From: an uncultured bacterium
GTDB lineage: Bacteria; Bacteroidota; Bacteroidia; Chitinophagales; Chitinophagaceae
DNA: 64,000 bases
Direction: 5' to 3'
Assembly: GCA_903920455.1 (NCBI GenBank)
Contig: CAIXLY010000062.1
Coordinates: forward strand, 1 to 64,000
Under the pieces are notes generated by a model that ran no database searches, was not told the origin of the DNA, and was given only the letters and a program-made list of their open reading frames with translations. This document shows, one piece after another, positions 1-9,593 of the stretch. Positions within the stretch are counted from its first letter, which is position 1. Each line of letters begins with the position of its first letter. A program made the translations under genes and the position numbers.

Positions 1-2304
1 AGAGAGTATATTGCCTTCAAACCTGAAGCGGTGATGTTGCCAAAGTTGGAAGGCAATGTTCCAGGCCAAAATCTTCATGGTTTAGCAGCTTTTGATATGC
101 TCATTGTTTGCAACAAAAACATTGTTTTTGAGGCCAATCGGCTAGCCCAATATCATCGGCAAAGAAACGGGCTTAAAACAATTGTTCTTGAGTTGGGGCA
201 ACTCTACAATGAGTTTTCTTCAGGCACGCCTGATCCATCAGCAATCAGAAATTTTCTGAAGATGGCCTATGATCGTACGGTGCTTGACCCACTGCAGCGG
301 CCTAAGTACTTGTTGTTGTTTGGTTCAGCAACCTATGATTATAAGTTTGATAAGGATGATCAATTTGTGCCTTCTTATCAAAGCGAGTCATCACTCGATG
401 CGCTGACCAGTTATGTTACGGATGATTATTTTGGTTATTTGGATGATGAAGATGACATAAGAACTGTTTTTCCATTTCCATTGCTGGATCTGGCAATTGG
501 AAGGATACCCGCCAGAAGCTTAGAGCAGGCAAGGGTTGCAGTTGATAAGATTATTGAATATCATAGCAATGCTGCTTTTGGGAAATGGCGAAATAACATC
601 ACACTTGTTGCTGATGATGAAGATTATAATATTCATTTAAATGATGCTGAACTTCATGCATCATTGATTCAGCTGGAGTCACCTGTATTGAACATCAACA
701 AAATTTATCTTGATGCATATCCACAGCAGAGTAGCAGTGGGGGAAGCTTATATCCTTCGGTAAATGATGCCATTACAAAGCAAATCAATAAAGGAACATT
801 GGTGTGTAACTACAGTGGGCATGGAGGTAGTTCAAGGTTGGCGCAGGAATCGATTCTTGATAAAGATATGGTCGCTGGTTGGACAAATATAAATCGGCTG
901 CCTCTTTTTGTGACGGCAACTTGTGATTTTGCCCCTTTTGATAATCCAGCTGAATTCTCGTTAGGAGAAGATTTATTTATTGGAAGAAGAAATGGCGCAA
1001 TCGGTTTGGTTACCACAACCCGATTGGTATTTGCAGCAAGCAATAAGATTATCAATAATAATTTTTTCAGTTTTCTTTTCAATAAAAACAGTGAACAACA
1101 ATTGCCTACACTTGGTGCTGCATTGCAAGACACAAAGAATTTTACCATTGTCAATACTGGCGATTACATCAATGCCAGGAAGTTTACACTACTTGGTGAT
1201 CCTGCCTTGAAACTTGCTATGCCAGACTATTCCGTGACTATAAGCACGATTAATGGAAGATCTATTCTGCCCAGTGCCGACACACTTCGTTCACAAAATA
1301 ATTATACGATAGCTGGGGAAGTGCTTACTCCTTCAGGTGCATTGGCGACTGACTTTAACGGATATGTATACCCAACAGTATATGACAAGGCCGCTAAGAT
1401 TCTTACACTGGCCAATGATTCAGAGAGCAGCAAAGTTGCTTTTTCAGCTCAAGAAAATATGCTTTTTGATGGTAAGGTTAAGGCGGAGAATGGGAAGTTC
1501 AGTTTTAATTTTATTGTACCCAGGGACATTAACTATCAATACGGAAATGCGAAAATCAGTCTATATGCTGAGAATGGTGTCTATGATGCAAGTGGCGTTG
1601 ATGAAAGGCTTGTGGTTGGCGGTATTGGCAACGAGGTGAGTAATGATGCAATCGGTCCGGATATCAAAGGGTACCTTAATGACGAAACATTTAAAAACGG
1701 AGATGTTGTTGGCGAGAGCCCATTACTTATCGCCAAGCTTTATGATGCATCCGGTATTAATATTTCGGGCATTGGCATTGGGCATGATATCACTGCAGTG
1801 ATTGATGACGACAATAGAAACATGATTGTATTGAATGACTACCTCGAACCTGAATTGTCTGGGCTGCTAAGAGGAACAGTGCGGTTTCAACTTCCCCAGC
1901 TTTCGGAAGGCAAACATCGGATTGTAGTAAAAGCCTGGGATGTGTTCAATAATTCAGGCGAATGCATTATCGACTGTGAGGTGATTAGACAGAAAGATAT
2001 TTTCATCACTCGGTTAATTAATTATCCAAACCCTTTCTCTGGAAGTACACGATTTTTATTCAACCTGGACGGTCCTTATGCAGGTGCTGAAGCTCAAATT
2101 GACATCTTCACGCTTAGTGGCCAGTTGGTGAAAAAACTTGGTAAGGCAATAAATGAAGTCGATGGAAGTTCTATAGAAATTGAATGGAATGGTAGGGATG
2201 ATTCAGGTGATGCGCTGGGAAGGGGAATTTATATTTTTCGGTTGTTAATTAAAGGAAGAGAGGGGCAAGTATCAAAGAAGATGCAAAAGCTCATTATTCT
2301 TTGA
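1..2304 (+). CDS. porU: PorU, type IX secretion C-terminal signal peptidase (5' truncated by window)
   Basis: This is the C-terminal ~768 residues of a gingipain-family (peptidase C25) protein. The frame is open from base 1, so the true start and roughly 300-400 residues lie outside the window. The catalytic His-Cys dyad is visible: a GHGG motif (His codon 820-822) and a TATCDF motif (Cys codon 922-924). The end carries a FlgD/sorting-domain-like beta-sandwich starting at NYPNPF and closing with GRGIYIFRL. In the PorU family this protein sits at the cell surface, cleaves the C-terminal sorting domain of T9SS cargo and joins the cargo to anionic LPS. porV follows after 87 bp, the usual porU-porV pairing, which separates it from an ordinary C25 protease. 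Confidence 0.93.
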   Translation, partial: REYIAFKPEAVMLPKLEGNVPGQNLHGLAAFDMLIVCNKNIVFEANRLAQYHRQRNGLKTIVLELGQLYNEFSSGTPDPSAIRNFLKMAYDRTVLDPLQRPKYLLLFGSATYDYKFDKDDQFVPSYQSESSLDALTSYVTDDYFGYLDDEDDIRTVFPFPLLDLAIGRIPARSLEQARVAVDKIIEYHSNAAFGKWRNNITLVADDEDYNIHLNDAELHASLIQLESPVLNINKIYLDAYPQQSSSGGSLYPSVNDAITKQINKGTLVCNYSGHGGSSRLAQESILDKDMVAGWTNINRLPLFVTATCDFAPFDNPAEFSLGEDLFIGRRNGAIGLVTTTRLVFAASNKIINNNFFSFLFNKNSEQQLPTLGAALQDTKNFTIVNTGDYINARKFTLLGDPALKLAMPDYSVTISTINGRSILPSADTLRSQNNYTIAGEVLTPSGALATDFNGYVYPTVYDKAAKILTLANDSESSKVAFSAQENMLFDGKVKAENGKFSFNFIVPRDINYQYGNAKISLYAENGVYDASGVDERLVVGGIGNEVSNDAIGPDIKGYLNDETFKNGDVVGESPLLIAKLYDASGINISGIGIGHDITAVIDDDNRNMIVLNDYLEPELSGLLRGTVRFQLPQLSEGKHRIVVKAWDVFNNSGECIIDCEVIRQKDIFITRLINYPNPFSGSTRFLFNLDGPYAGAEAQIDIFTLSGQLVKKLGKAINEVDGSSIEIEWNGRDDSGDALGRGIYIFRLLIKGREGQVSKKMQKLIIL

Positions 2305-2391
2305 ACCTAATTCCTTAATTTAGCAGCATAAATCGGCTTCTATAGCAACAATTCTACTCGACACTTTTTTATTGATCTCCAAACTAAAAGC

Positions 2392-3543
2392 ATGAACAGA
2401 ATTGCCAGAAACCTTCTAGCCGGTATTTTATTATTGGCATCTAGTTCCTCGGTTTTTTCACAGTCTACACAACCCATTAACGTAGTAACAACTTCAGTTC
2501 CTTTTTTACGTATCTCTCCAGATGCGCGGGCAGGAGGAATGGGTGATTTGGGTGTGGCTACCACTGCCGATGCAAATTCACAGTTTTATAATGTTGCAAA
2601 ATATGCCTTCGCTGAAAAGACGTCTGGCATTGGCTTAACGTATACGCCTTGGTTAAAGGATCTTGGATTGAATGATGTTTACCTAGCCTCTTTGGCAGGG
2701 TACTATCAGCTTGATGAAACCCAGGCCATATCAGGGTCTCTTCGTTATTTTAGTTTGGGTAATATTCAGTTTACAGATAATTTGGGCAACGACCTGAATA
2801 CCTTTAGGCCACGAGAATTTGCATTTGATGCAGGATATTCAAGAAAGCTTTCTGAGGTAATTAGTTTGGGTGTTGCCATCCGCTACATCAATTCTAATCT
2901 CGCAGGTGGTCAAGCAGTAAGTGGAGTATCCTACAAGGCCGGAAATGCTGTCGCAGGCGATATTGGCTTATACTACAAACCTCAAACAGAAGATGGCAGT
3001 GGCTTTAGTGTTGGTGCAGCGATAACCAACCTCGGTTCAAAAATCAGTTATACCAGCGATGCAACACAAAAAGATTTTATTCCTGCAAACGCAACCGTTG
3101 GCGCAGTCTATACCCATGTTAGCAATGAGGTAAATAAACTTTCTTTTGGAATTGATATTCATAAGTTGTTGGTTCCAACTCCTCCAGGTCTTGGAGACAG
3201 TCTAGGTCTTGTAAATTATAGAAGCAAGGGGGTTGTAGGCAGTTGGTTCAGTTCTTTGGGTGATGCTCCTGGTGGGATGAAAGAAGAATTAAAAGAGTTT
3301 TATTTTTCTTTGGGTGGCGAGTATACCTATAACGATCAATTTTCTGTACGAGCAGGATATTTTTATGAAAGTCCAGATAAGGGCAATCGTCAGTTTTTCA
3401 CTATGGGCGCTGGTTTTAAGTACAATGCCCTAGGCATCAACCTCTCATATTTGATTCCTTCAGGATCAGGCGTAAATCGCAATCCATTGTCTAATACCAT
3501 TCGATTTAGTTTGGTTTTTGATCTTTCTGCTTCAGGCCAATAG
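2392..3543 (+). CDS. porV: PorV (LptO), type IX secretion outer membrane protein
   Basis: A 383-residue protein with an N-terminal signal peptide ending near SVFSQS. The mature N-terminus has the PorV-type segment with PFLRISPDARAGGMGD, followed by alternating beta-strands typical of a FadL-like outer membrane barrel. PorV shuttles cargo from the translocon to the PorU sortase at the outer membrane. The ATG at 2392 directly precedes a good signal peptide. It lies 87 bp after porU on the same strand and is followed by a strong intrinsic terminator, so porU-porV probably forms its own transcription unit. Confidence 0.93.
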   Translation: MNRIARNLLAGILLLASSSSVFSQSTQPINVVTTSVPFLRISPDARAGGMGDLGVATTADANSQFYNVAKYAFAEKTSGIGLTYTPWLKDLGLNDVYLASLAGYYQLDETQAISGSLRYFSLGNIQFTDNLGNDLNTFRPREFAFDAGYSRKLSEVISLGVAIRYINSNLAGGQAVSGVSYKAGNAVAGDIGLYYKPQTEDGSGFSVGAAITNLGSKISYTSDATQKDFIPANATVGAVYTHVSNEVNKLSFGIDIHKLLVPTPPGLGDSLGLVNYRSKGVVGSWFSSLGDAPGGMKEELKEFYFSLGGEYTYNDQFSVRAGYFYESPDKGNRQFFTMGAGFKYNALGINLSYLIPSGSGVNRNPLSNTIRFSLVFDLSASGQ

Positions 3544-3566
3544 TTCGACATACGATATTTCTTTTG

Positions 3567-3594
3567 AAACGGCCCTAGGGCCGTTTTCTTTTTT
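3567..3594 (+). terminator. Rho-independent terminator after porV
   Basis: A perfect 9-bp stem AAACGGCCC / GGGCCGTTT with a two-base loop is followed by a T-rich tract (TTCTTTTTT). It begins 24 bp after the porV stop. Confidence 0.85.
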
Positions 3595-3617
3595 CATACT
3601 TTTATGAAAAATAGCGC

Positions 3618-4097
3618 ATGTCAATAAGGATTGGTTTTGGTATCGATTTTCATCAACTTACAGAAGACCGCGATCTATGGATTGGCGGTGTTAAAATCCC
3701 TCACCACAAGGGGGCAAAGGGGCATAGTGATGCTGATGTATTGCTGCATGCAATTTGTGATGCCATGCTTGGGGCATTGGCTTTAGGTGATATTGGTGTT
3801 CATTTCCCGGATACAGATGCCAGTTTCAAAAATATCGATAGCAAAATTCTGCTTGATAAATCATATCAGCTGATTAAGAGCAAGGGATATCGCGTGGTAA
3901 ATGTTGATAGCTCCCTATGTCTCGAAGCACCCAAAATCAAGCCTTATGTATCAGCCATACAAGAAGCGATAGCAGGCATACTAGAGCTCACCGTTTCAGA
4001 TGTTTCAGTAAAGGCTACAACAACCGAAAAGATGGGATTTGTAGGTAGAGAGGAGGGCTTGGTCGCCTATGCATCTGTTTTGCTGGAAAAAATTTGA
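3618..4097 (+). CDS. ispF: 2-C-methyl-D-erythritol 2,4-cyclodiphosphate synthase
   Basis: 159 residues, the full family length. IspF converts 4-diphosphocytidyl-methylerythritol 2-phosphate to the cyclic diphosphate and CMP in the non-mevalonate isoprenoid pathway, in the cytoplasm. The metal-binding DxH near residue 10 is DFH rather than the usual DVH. The HSDADVLLHA motif supplies another metal-binding His, and the C-terminal TTEKMGFVGREEG motif is intact. The Val-to-Phe change falls on the middle residue, so activity should be kept. It stands between the porV terminator and dut. Confidence 0.97.
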   Translation: MSIRIGFGIDFHQLTEDRDLWIGGVKIPHHKGAKGHSDADVLLHAICDAMLGALALGDIGVHFPDTDASFKNIDSKILLDKSYQLIKSKGYRVVNVDSSLCLEAPKIKPYVSAIQEAIAGILELTVSDVSVKATTTEKMGFVGREEGLVAYASVLLEKI

Positions 4098-4176
4098 ATT
4101 TAACTTAATACTTCCTGAATAATCCATCTTTAGGGAGGATCATCTTGACTATAATTGTAAATTTGCCAAAAATCAT

Positions 4177-4614
4177 TTGTTGAAGATTAATATTATCAAT
4201 AAATCGTCTCACCCACTCCCTGCATATGCTACGGATGGTGCTTCGGGAATGGACCTGAGGGCAGAACTAGAGGCCCCCATGGTTCTGGATTCAATGCAAC
4301 GGGTATTGGTTCCAACTGGAATATACCTGGAGATGCCTGAGGGGCATGAAGCCCAAATCAGACCTCGAAGCGGTTTGGCTATCAAACAGGGGATAACCTG
4401 CCTTAATACCCCTGGTACGATTGATGCTGATTATCGTGGGGAGATCAAGGTTATTTTGATCAATCTCTCAACTGAGAGACAAAGCATTGAGCATGGCGAT
4501 CGAATTGCACAAATGGTTTTTCAAGAAATAAAAAAAGTAGAGCTTGTAGAGGTAAGTGAAATCGGAGAAACAAAGCGAAATGCTGGTGGATTTGGTCATA
4601 CAGGTAAACAATAA
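4177..4614 (+). CDS. dut: dUTP diphosphatase
   Basis: A trimeric dUTPase of 145 residues that hydrolyses dUTP to dUMP and pyrophosphate, limiting uracil in DNA and feeding dTMP synthesis. All five family motifs are readable: [13 protein letters not shown] (I), [11 protein letters not shown] (II), [11 protein letters not shown] (III, catalytic Asp region), GDRIAQMVF (IV) and the Gly-rich NAGGFGHTG (V). The frame has no ATG near the expected N-terminus. Translation must begin at TTG 4177 or the adjacent TTG 4180, just before the conserved LKI strand. The stop lies 12 bp before the DUF4292 gene, so the two are probably co-transcribed. Confidence 0.96.
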   Translation: MLKINIINKSSHPLPAYATDGASGMDLRAELEAPMVLDSMQRVLVPTGIYLEMPEGHEAQIRPRSGLAIKQGITCLNTPGTIDADYRGEIKVILINLSTERQSIEHGDRIAQMVFQEIKKVELVEVSEIGETKRNAGGFGHTGKQ

Positions 4615-4626
4615 AAAATAAAATTC

Positions 4627-5436
4627 ATGAGGATATTCCTCCTTTCGGTTATTGTATTGCTGTTGTTGGAGTCATGTAGATCAACCAAGCAAATCACTAC
4701 AGTGATTGCTAGAAAAGATAGCGCGATAGTTGTCATTAATCCTGCAGATTCAGATTCAGCCAAAAGTGTTCGCGCTACACTTTCTAAGATCAAAAGCAAG
4801 CAGATCAATTTCACTACATTTTCCTCTAAGGTTAAGGTGGAGTATAATGATGATAAAAATAGAAGGTTCGATTTTAACGCTTTTGTCAGGATGAAAAAAG
4901 ACAGTGCGATCTGGGTGTCTATCATCGCCGCTTTCAACATCGAAGCATTCAGGGTGATGATTACTCCGGATAGTCTTGTTATACTGGACAAGATCAATAG
5001 GACTTCCCAAAAACGATCATTGTCATATTTAGAAAAAATAACAAAGGTGCCCTTTGATTATAAAACCCTCGAAGACTTAATTCTTGGAAACCCTGTGTAC
5101 CTCGAAAATACAATTGTGGCTTATGCAGACCAGGGGGAGAAGATTTCATTGTCTACTTTGGGTGATGCGTTCAAGCATTATATCACCGTGGGGAAAACGG
5201 ACCTTAATGTCTTGTTCAGTAAACTCGATGATGTTGATGTAACAAGAAGTAGAACAGCCAATCTTGCCTATTCCAGTTATGTTGCTTCAGGGCCTTGGAT
5301 GTTTGCTGGGGTTAGGAAAATAAGTTTGTCTGAGAAAACAAAGCTGGATGTGAATCTGGAATTCAAACAAGTTGAATTTGATATACCCATGTCATTTCCA
5401 TTTGGTGTACCAAAGAATTTTAGGGTAATCAATTAG
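4627..5436 (+). CDS. DUF4292 family lipoprotein
   Basis: 269 residues starting with a lipoprotein signal peptide. The hydrophobic stretch ends at LLLESC with the likely acylated Cys near residue 17, so the mature protein should be a membrane-anchored lipoprotein. The rest is beta-rich and resembles DUF4292, a family largely restricted to Bacteroidota and distantly similar to LolA/LolB-type lipid-binding folds. It sits between dut and the EnvC-like gene with 12 and 45 bp gaps. The neighbouring EnvC-like gene suggests an envelope role, but no biochemical function can be assigned. Confidence 0.8.
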   Translation: MRIFLLSVIVLLLLESCRSTKQITTVIARKDSAIVVINPADSDSAKSVRATLSKIKSKQINFTTFSSKVKVEYNDDKNRRFDFNAFVRMKKDSAIWVSIIAAFNIEAFRVMITPDSLVILDKINRTSQKRSLSYLEKITKVPFDYKTLEDLILGNPVYLENTIVAYADQGEKISLSTLGDAFKHYITVGKTDLNVLFSKLDDVDVTRSRTANLAYSSYVASGPWMFAGVRKISLSEKTKLDVNLEFKQVEFDIPMSFPFGVPKNFRVIN

Positions 5437-5481
5437 CAGAAATAATATTACGGCAAAGCGGATAATGTATAACCATACTTA

Positions 5482-6753
5482 ATGAGGAAAGCAATAACAA
5501 TCGCCTTTTGTGTTCTATTAACAACACTTTCAGTTGTCAAAGGTTTTTCACAAACCCGTGAAGAACTTGAGAAAAAACGTAAGGAGATTCAACAAGAAAT
5601 TGCCTCATTACAGCAAGCCCAAAGCTCAATATCCAAAGATAAAAAGGTAAGCTTATCTCAATTGAAACTGATTGAAAGAAGGCTCAAAAGCAGGTATGCT
5701 GTTATAAGAAATCTTAACGACGAGATGAGGCTTATCGACAATACTATTTTTGGAAACAACCGGGAAATTTATCGATTGCAGAAACAGCTAGACACACTGA
5801 AGAGTCAGTATTCAAAAACAATTCAATACGCCTACAAAAACAGAAGCAGTTACGACATGCTCAATTTTATTTTTACTGCATCCAGCTTCAATGATGCAGT
5901 AAAGCGCGCAACCTATTTAAAAAGTTATCGCAAGTATAGGGATGAGCAAGTGTTTAACATCAATAAAACCACCAAAGAGCTTTCTGAGAAGATTGAGTTA
6001 TTGACCGTTAACAAGCAAGAAAAAAGCAAGGTCCTGGACGAGGAAAAAAAGCAGAAGGTCATCTTGGAAGAAGAGAAAAATGAAAAAGACCAATTCGTCT
6101 CCAAGCTAAAGGCGCGAGAGAATGAGATTGCCAAAGAAGTGGCTGCAAAAAAGAAAATTGAACGCAATCTTCAGAGTTCAATTGCTGCGATTGTTAAAAG
6201 AGAGATAGAGGCTGCGAGAAAAAGAGCTGAGGAAGACGCTAAAAAAGCAAGTTTGAGTACTGCCGAGACCAAGTCCTCAGTTGCCTTACCCGCAACATCA
6301 AGGAAAGTGAACGTACTTGAAAACACACCGGAAGTAACTAAGGTATCTGTTGGCTTCGAGAATAATCGTGGTAATCTGCCATGGCCTGTGGAGAAAGCCA
6401 ATGTGTCCTCAGGTTTTGGAAAACAACAAATTGAAGGGACTAAGTTGATTGAAGACAATATCGGAATAACAATACAAACAACTTTAGGTGCTGCTGTAAA
6501 AGCAGTTTTTGAAGGGGTTGTTACTACGGTATATGATGTGGCGGGTAGCCAGACCGTTACCATTAAACACGGAAAATATTTCACTACCTATTTCAACCTC
6601 TCCAGTGTGAATGTAGCCAAGGGGGCTAACGTAGTCATGGGGCAGGTGATTGGCAGGGCAGCAGAAAATGATGATGGCGATGGCGAAATCATCTTTGTTG
6701 TGAATATTGAGTCGACTTTTGTCAACCCAGAATTTTGGTTGAAGAATCGCTAG
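5482..6753 (+). CDS. EnvC-like murein hydrolase activator with degenerate LytM domain
   Basis: 423 residues: signal peptide (about 1-24), a long charged coiled coil (about 25-260) and a C-terminal LytM/M23-like domain (about 300-423). The domain keeps the fold markers (PWPVEKANVSSGFG, IKHGKYF, NPEFWL). The zinc ligands of active M23 peptidases are not seen: the HxxxD site reads NIGITI, the HxH site ends YFNL, and the last His region reads EIIFVVN. This matches EnvC/NlpD proteins, which activate amidases at the division site and are not peptidases themselves. The preceding DUF4292 lipoprotein may be a partner (inference). Confidence 0.85.
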   Translation: MRKAITIAFCVLLTTLSVVKGFSQTREELEKKRKEIQQEIASLQQAQSSISKDKKVSLSQLKLIERRLKSRYAVIRNLNDEMRLIDNTIFGNNREIYRLQKQLDTLKSQYSKTIQYAYKNRSSYDMLNFIFTASSFNDAVKRATYLKSYRKYRDEQVFNINKTTKELSEKIELLTVNKQEKSKVLDEEKKQKVILEEEKNEKDQFVSKLKARENEIAKEVAAKKKIERNLQSSIAAIVKREIEAARKRAEEDAKKASLSTAETKSSVALPATSRKVNVLENTPEVTKVSVGFENNRGNLPWPVEKANVSSGFGKQQIEGTKLIEDNIGITIQTTLGAAVKAVFEGVVTTVYDVAGSQTVTIKHGKYFTTYFNLSSVNVAKGANVVMGQVIGRAAENDDGDGEIIFVVNIESTFVNPEFWLKNR

Positions 6754-6765
6754 TTGGAGTAGGCA

Positions 6766-7890
6766 TTACTGGCCCAACACTTTCAAATAAATGGCTTCGT
6801 ATTGCGGAACGATGTTGGTGATTGCAAAATTTTCTGCTTGCGCTCTTGCCGCCTGCTTAAACGCCTTTAATGTGCTTTCGTTCGATAGTATTTTTATGGC
6901 ATTCTTGCTCATGCTGTCTATGTCGCCGACCGGACTGAGATATCCATTTTTTCCCTGAATCACGATTTCCGGCAGCCCCCCCGATTGTGTAGCAATGACT
7001 GGAGATCCTGCCGCCATGGCTTCCAATGCTGCTAGTCCAAAACTTTCATACTCGGATGGCAACAAGAAGAGATCAGCGATGGCATAAATCTCTTCCATGT
7101 CCTGTTGTTTACCTACGAATCGGGTTTCTTCAAAGATGCCCAGCTCTCGACAAAGTTCTTCTGCCATCGGACGTTCAGGGCCATCGCCAACCAATAGTAG
7201 TTTTGAAGGGATCTCTTTTTTTATTTGATTGTAGGTGTGTATGACATCGGCAATACGCTTTACTTTTCTGAAGTTGGAAGCATGAAGAATAACTTTTTCT
7301 CCATCCGGAGCTATTGCTTTTTTGAAAGCATCAATCGGTTTTTTGTTAAACCGCTCAATATCAACAAAGTTATAAATCACCTCAATTTCTTTCTGAATCT
7401 TGAAATTTGCGTAGGTCTCTTCTCTTAAATTATTGGAGACAGCCGTAATAGCATCACTTTGGTTGATGGAGAATGAAACAACTGGGGCATAGGTCTTGTC
7501 TTTTCCCACCAGGGTGATGTCTGTGCCATGAAGGGTGGTGATGAAAGGAATATGCAATCCTTGCTCTGCTAGAATTTGTTTGGCCATATAGGCTGCTGAA
7601 GCATGTGGGATGGCATAGTGAACATGCAGCAGATCGAGGCGGTTGTTTTTTACCACATCCACCAATGTACTGGCTAGTGCGGTTTCGTAGGGGGGAAAAT
7701 CAAAAAGGGGATAAGCAGGAACCCTAACCTCGTGATAAAATATATTCGCACTGAACCCGGTAAGCCGAACTGGTTGCTGGTAGGTGATAAAATGAATATT
7801 GTGGCCCTCGTCAGCCAATGCCTTGCCCAGTTCTGTTGCCAAAACTCCACTTCCTCCAAATGTTGGATAACAGACTATGCCTATGTTCAT
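6766..7890 (-). CDS. bshA: N-acetyl-alpha-D-glucosaminyl L-malate synthase BshA
   Basis: 374 residues from the ATG at 7890, placed at the conserved MNIGIVCYPTFGGSG N-terminus. An upstream in-frame ATG would add ten residues that do not fit the family. It is a GT4 glycosyltransferase with two Rossmann domains. The conserved EYESFGLAALEAMAAG segment binds the nucleotide sugar and HGTDITLVG lies in the N-terminal half. BshA joins UDP-GlcNAc to L-malate, the first step of bacillithiol synthesis; many Bacteroidota make bacillithiol. No bshB or bshC is in the window. It converges on the EnvC-like gene with a 12-bp gap. Confidence 0.93.
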   Translation of the reverse strand: MNIGIVCYPTFGGSGVLATELGKALADEGHNIHFITYQQPVRLTGFSANIFYHEVRVPAYPLFDFPPYETALASTLVDVVKNNRLDLLHVHYAIPHASAAYMAKQILAEQGLHIPFITTLHGTDITLVGKDKTYAPVVSFSINQSDAITAVSNNLREETYANFKIQKEIEVIYNFVDIERFNKKPIDAFKKAIAPDGEKVILHASNFRKVKRIADVIHTYNQIKKEIPSKLLLVGDGPERPMAEELCRELGIFEETRFVGKQQDMEEIYAIADLFLLPSEYESFGLAALEAMAAGSPVIATQSGGLPEIVIQGKNGYLSPVGDIDSMSKNAIKILSNESTLKAFKQAARAQAENFAITNIVPQYEAIYLKVLGQ

Positions 7891-7998
7891 GTGACCTTTT
7901 CGTTTAAACGAAATTAGCACTTAAAAAGTTCATAGACGGGAGTGATTCTTCTGAAAAACACACTGTGCGATGCTGTCGATCCAACAGGGCGGCTATGA

Positions 7999-8697
7999 TT
8001 ATCTGCCAATTAGAAAAATTGCTGGTGATTTGGTAAGCTCTGGAATGTCTTTTTTCCAATCTGCTATCGACTTCGTGGTAACCCATTCATCTTTTGCTGT
8101 TAGGTTAAACGCGATGCATAATTTTATATTGGGCTGACAGGTGCTAATCAATGCATGAAGTAGCGGGTTGTTTCTATAGGGAGTTTCAATGAAGATTTGG
8201 GTGTAGTTGTCTTGTTGAACCTTCTTTTCTAGCTCTTTTATTTTTTGTGTTCTCTCTGGTGTAGCAATGGGCAGGTAGCCATTAAAGGCAAATTGTTGTC
8301 CATTCATCCCACTTGCCATGAGTGCAAGAAATATTGAACTTGGTCCTGAAAGTGGCCTCACTACTGCGTTCACTCGATGTGCATTGGCAACCAGCAGTTG
8401 GCCAGGATCTGCAATGCCCGGACAGCCTGATTCACTAACAATGCCAATTGTTTTGTTCTCTTGAAGGCATTTAACAAATAGCTCAATCTTTTCTTCTTCT
8501 GCCGATCCGGTTTCATGCCAGGCTCTGCTATCGATATCAAAGTTGCTGTCCATTTTTCTGAACGCCCTTCTGGCAGTTCTGAGGTTTTCAGCAAAGAATA
8601 CAGTGCATTCCTGTATTTTATCTTTGAGATATAGGGGCAACACATCGTAGCCTTCTTCCGCTAAAGCAATGGGTATGAGATAAACTATTCCTGCCAT
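7999..8697 (-). CDS. RsmI-like tetrapyrrole-methylase-fold SAM-dependent methyltransferase
   Basis: 232 residues from the ATG at 8697 (MAGIVYLIPIALAEE). The fold is that of tetrapyrrole/diphthine methylases, and SESGCPGIADPG corresponds to the SDAGTPxxSDPG motif of RsmI, which 2'-O-methylates C1402 of 16S rRNA. The ATPIGN stretch typical of true RsmI is replaced by LIPIALAE, so this is better read as a divergent Bacteroidota paralogue whose target is unknown. The EI24 gene lies 19 bp upstream on the same strand, consistent with co-transcription. Confidence 0.82.
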   Translation of the reverse strand: MAGIVYLIPIALAEEGYDVLPLYLKDKIQECTVFFAENLRTARRAFRKMDSNFDIDSRAWHETGSAEEEKIELFVKCLQENKTIGIVSESGCPGIADPGQLLVANAHRVNAVVRPLSGPSSIFLALMASGMNGQQFAFNGYLPIATPERTQKIKELEKKVQQDNYTQIFIETPYRNNPLLHALISTCQPNIKLCIAFNLTAKDEWVTTKSIADWKKDIPELTKSPAIFLIGR

Positions 8698-8716
8698 GGG
8701 GTATATGGTATTGTCA

Positions 8717-9484
8717 TTATAGCACTTGCTTTTTTTCAATTTGATGCATGCTGATTGTTGCTGCGATGACTGCATATGCAGGTGCAACTACCCACCCTAC
8801 GAAGATGATACAGTGAAGCAGGTAGAATACGATTCCGTTGCCAATGGCCAGTCCTTTATGTCTCCCAATGAAATCTATACTTTTTTCTACGCTCATTTTT
8901 TGACGTTCAAAAGAGTAGTCAAGCATAGAGAAGCCGTAGTAATAGCATTCAAGTGCAATGGCAATCATGGGTGACGCCCATCCTATGAAGGGGAATAAAG
9001 AAAGCAGTATGATGGATATGATATATACTGTTTGCCATAAAGTGTTTCTTGCTGCTACTCGCACACCCCTCACTACATCAGAAAGATATTGTTTAAGTTG
9101 GAAGTCAAATGTTTTTCCTTCGATGATTGATGCAGTCTTTTCGCTCAAAAATGAAAAAACGGGAGATCCGATGATTAACCAAATGTATTTAAACAGGGAA
9201 AAGTATAAAAGCATCAGAACAAGCCAAAGTATTACCCCGCCCATGGTGAATAAAAATCCTATCCAGCTGTCTTGAAGTTTATTGATCCAGCTTTGGAGTC
9301 CGGTTTCAGTACTAAGGTATTCAATCACGGCGGTAGCCGACTGCGAAAAAAAATACATGCTCACGCCAAATAACACTGCATATAAAATACCAGGAATAAG
9401 AATCCATTTCCAAAGCTTGTGCTTTTGGATAAATTCATGTGCCTTGAAATAGGCTTGTATGGATATGACGATTTCTTTGAGCAA
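8717..9484 (-). CDS. EI24 (CysZ/etoposide-induced 2.4) domain membrane protein
   Basis: 255 residues with about four to six hydrophobic segments: near LIPGILYAVLFGVSM, GGVILWLVLMLLYFSLF, IISIILLSLFPFIGW and IVFYLLHCIIFVGWV. The pattern and the loop FSFLSEKTASIIEG fit the EI24/CysZ family of inner membrane proteins. CysZ of Proteobacteria imports sulfate, but EI24-domain proteins in Bacteroidota are mostly uncharacterised and no cys genes are nearby, so transport of sulfate is not claimed. It is divergent from the DASS transporter across 109 bp and probably heads the unit with the RsmI-like gene. Confidence 0.78.
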   Translation of the reverse strand: MLKEIVISIQAYFKAHEFIQKHKLWKWILIPGILYAVLFGVSMYFFSQSATAVIEYLSTETGLQSWINKLQDSWIGFLFTMGGVILWLVLMLLYFSLFKYIWLIIGSPVFSFLSEKTASIIEGKTFDFQLKQYLSDVVRGVRVAARNTLWQTVYIISIILLSLFPFIGWASPMIAIALECYYYGFSMLDYSFERQKMSVEKSIDFIGRHKGLAIGNGIVFYLLHCIIFVGWVVAPAYAVIAATISMHQIEKKQVL

Positions 9485-9593
9485 CGATCACTATTTGTTG
9501 TTTAGCAAAATACGCAATTATAGCGAATCCTATCCCCTTCTTGTACTTGCCAAATGGCGGATGAGTTGAATAATGATTTATATTGAGTGAAAT

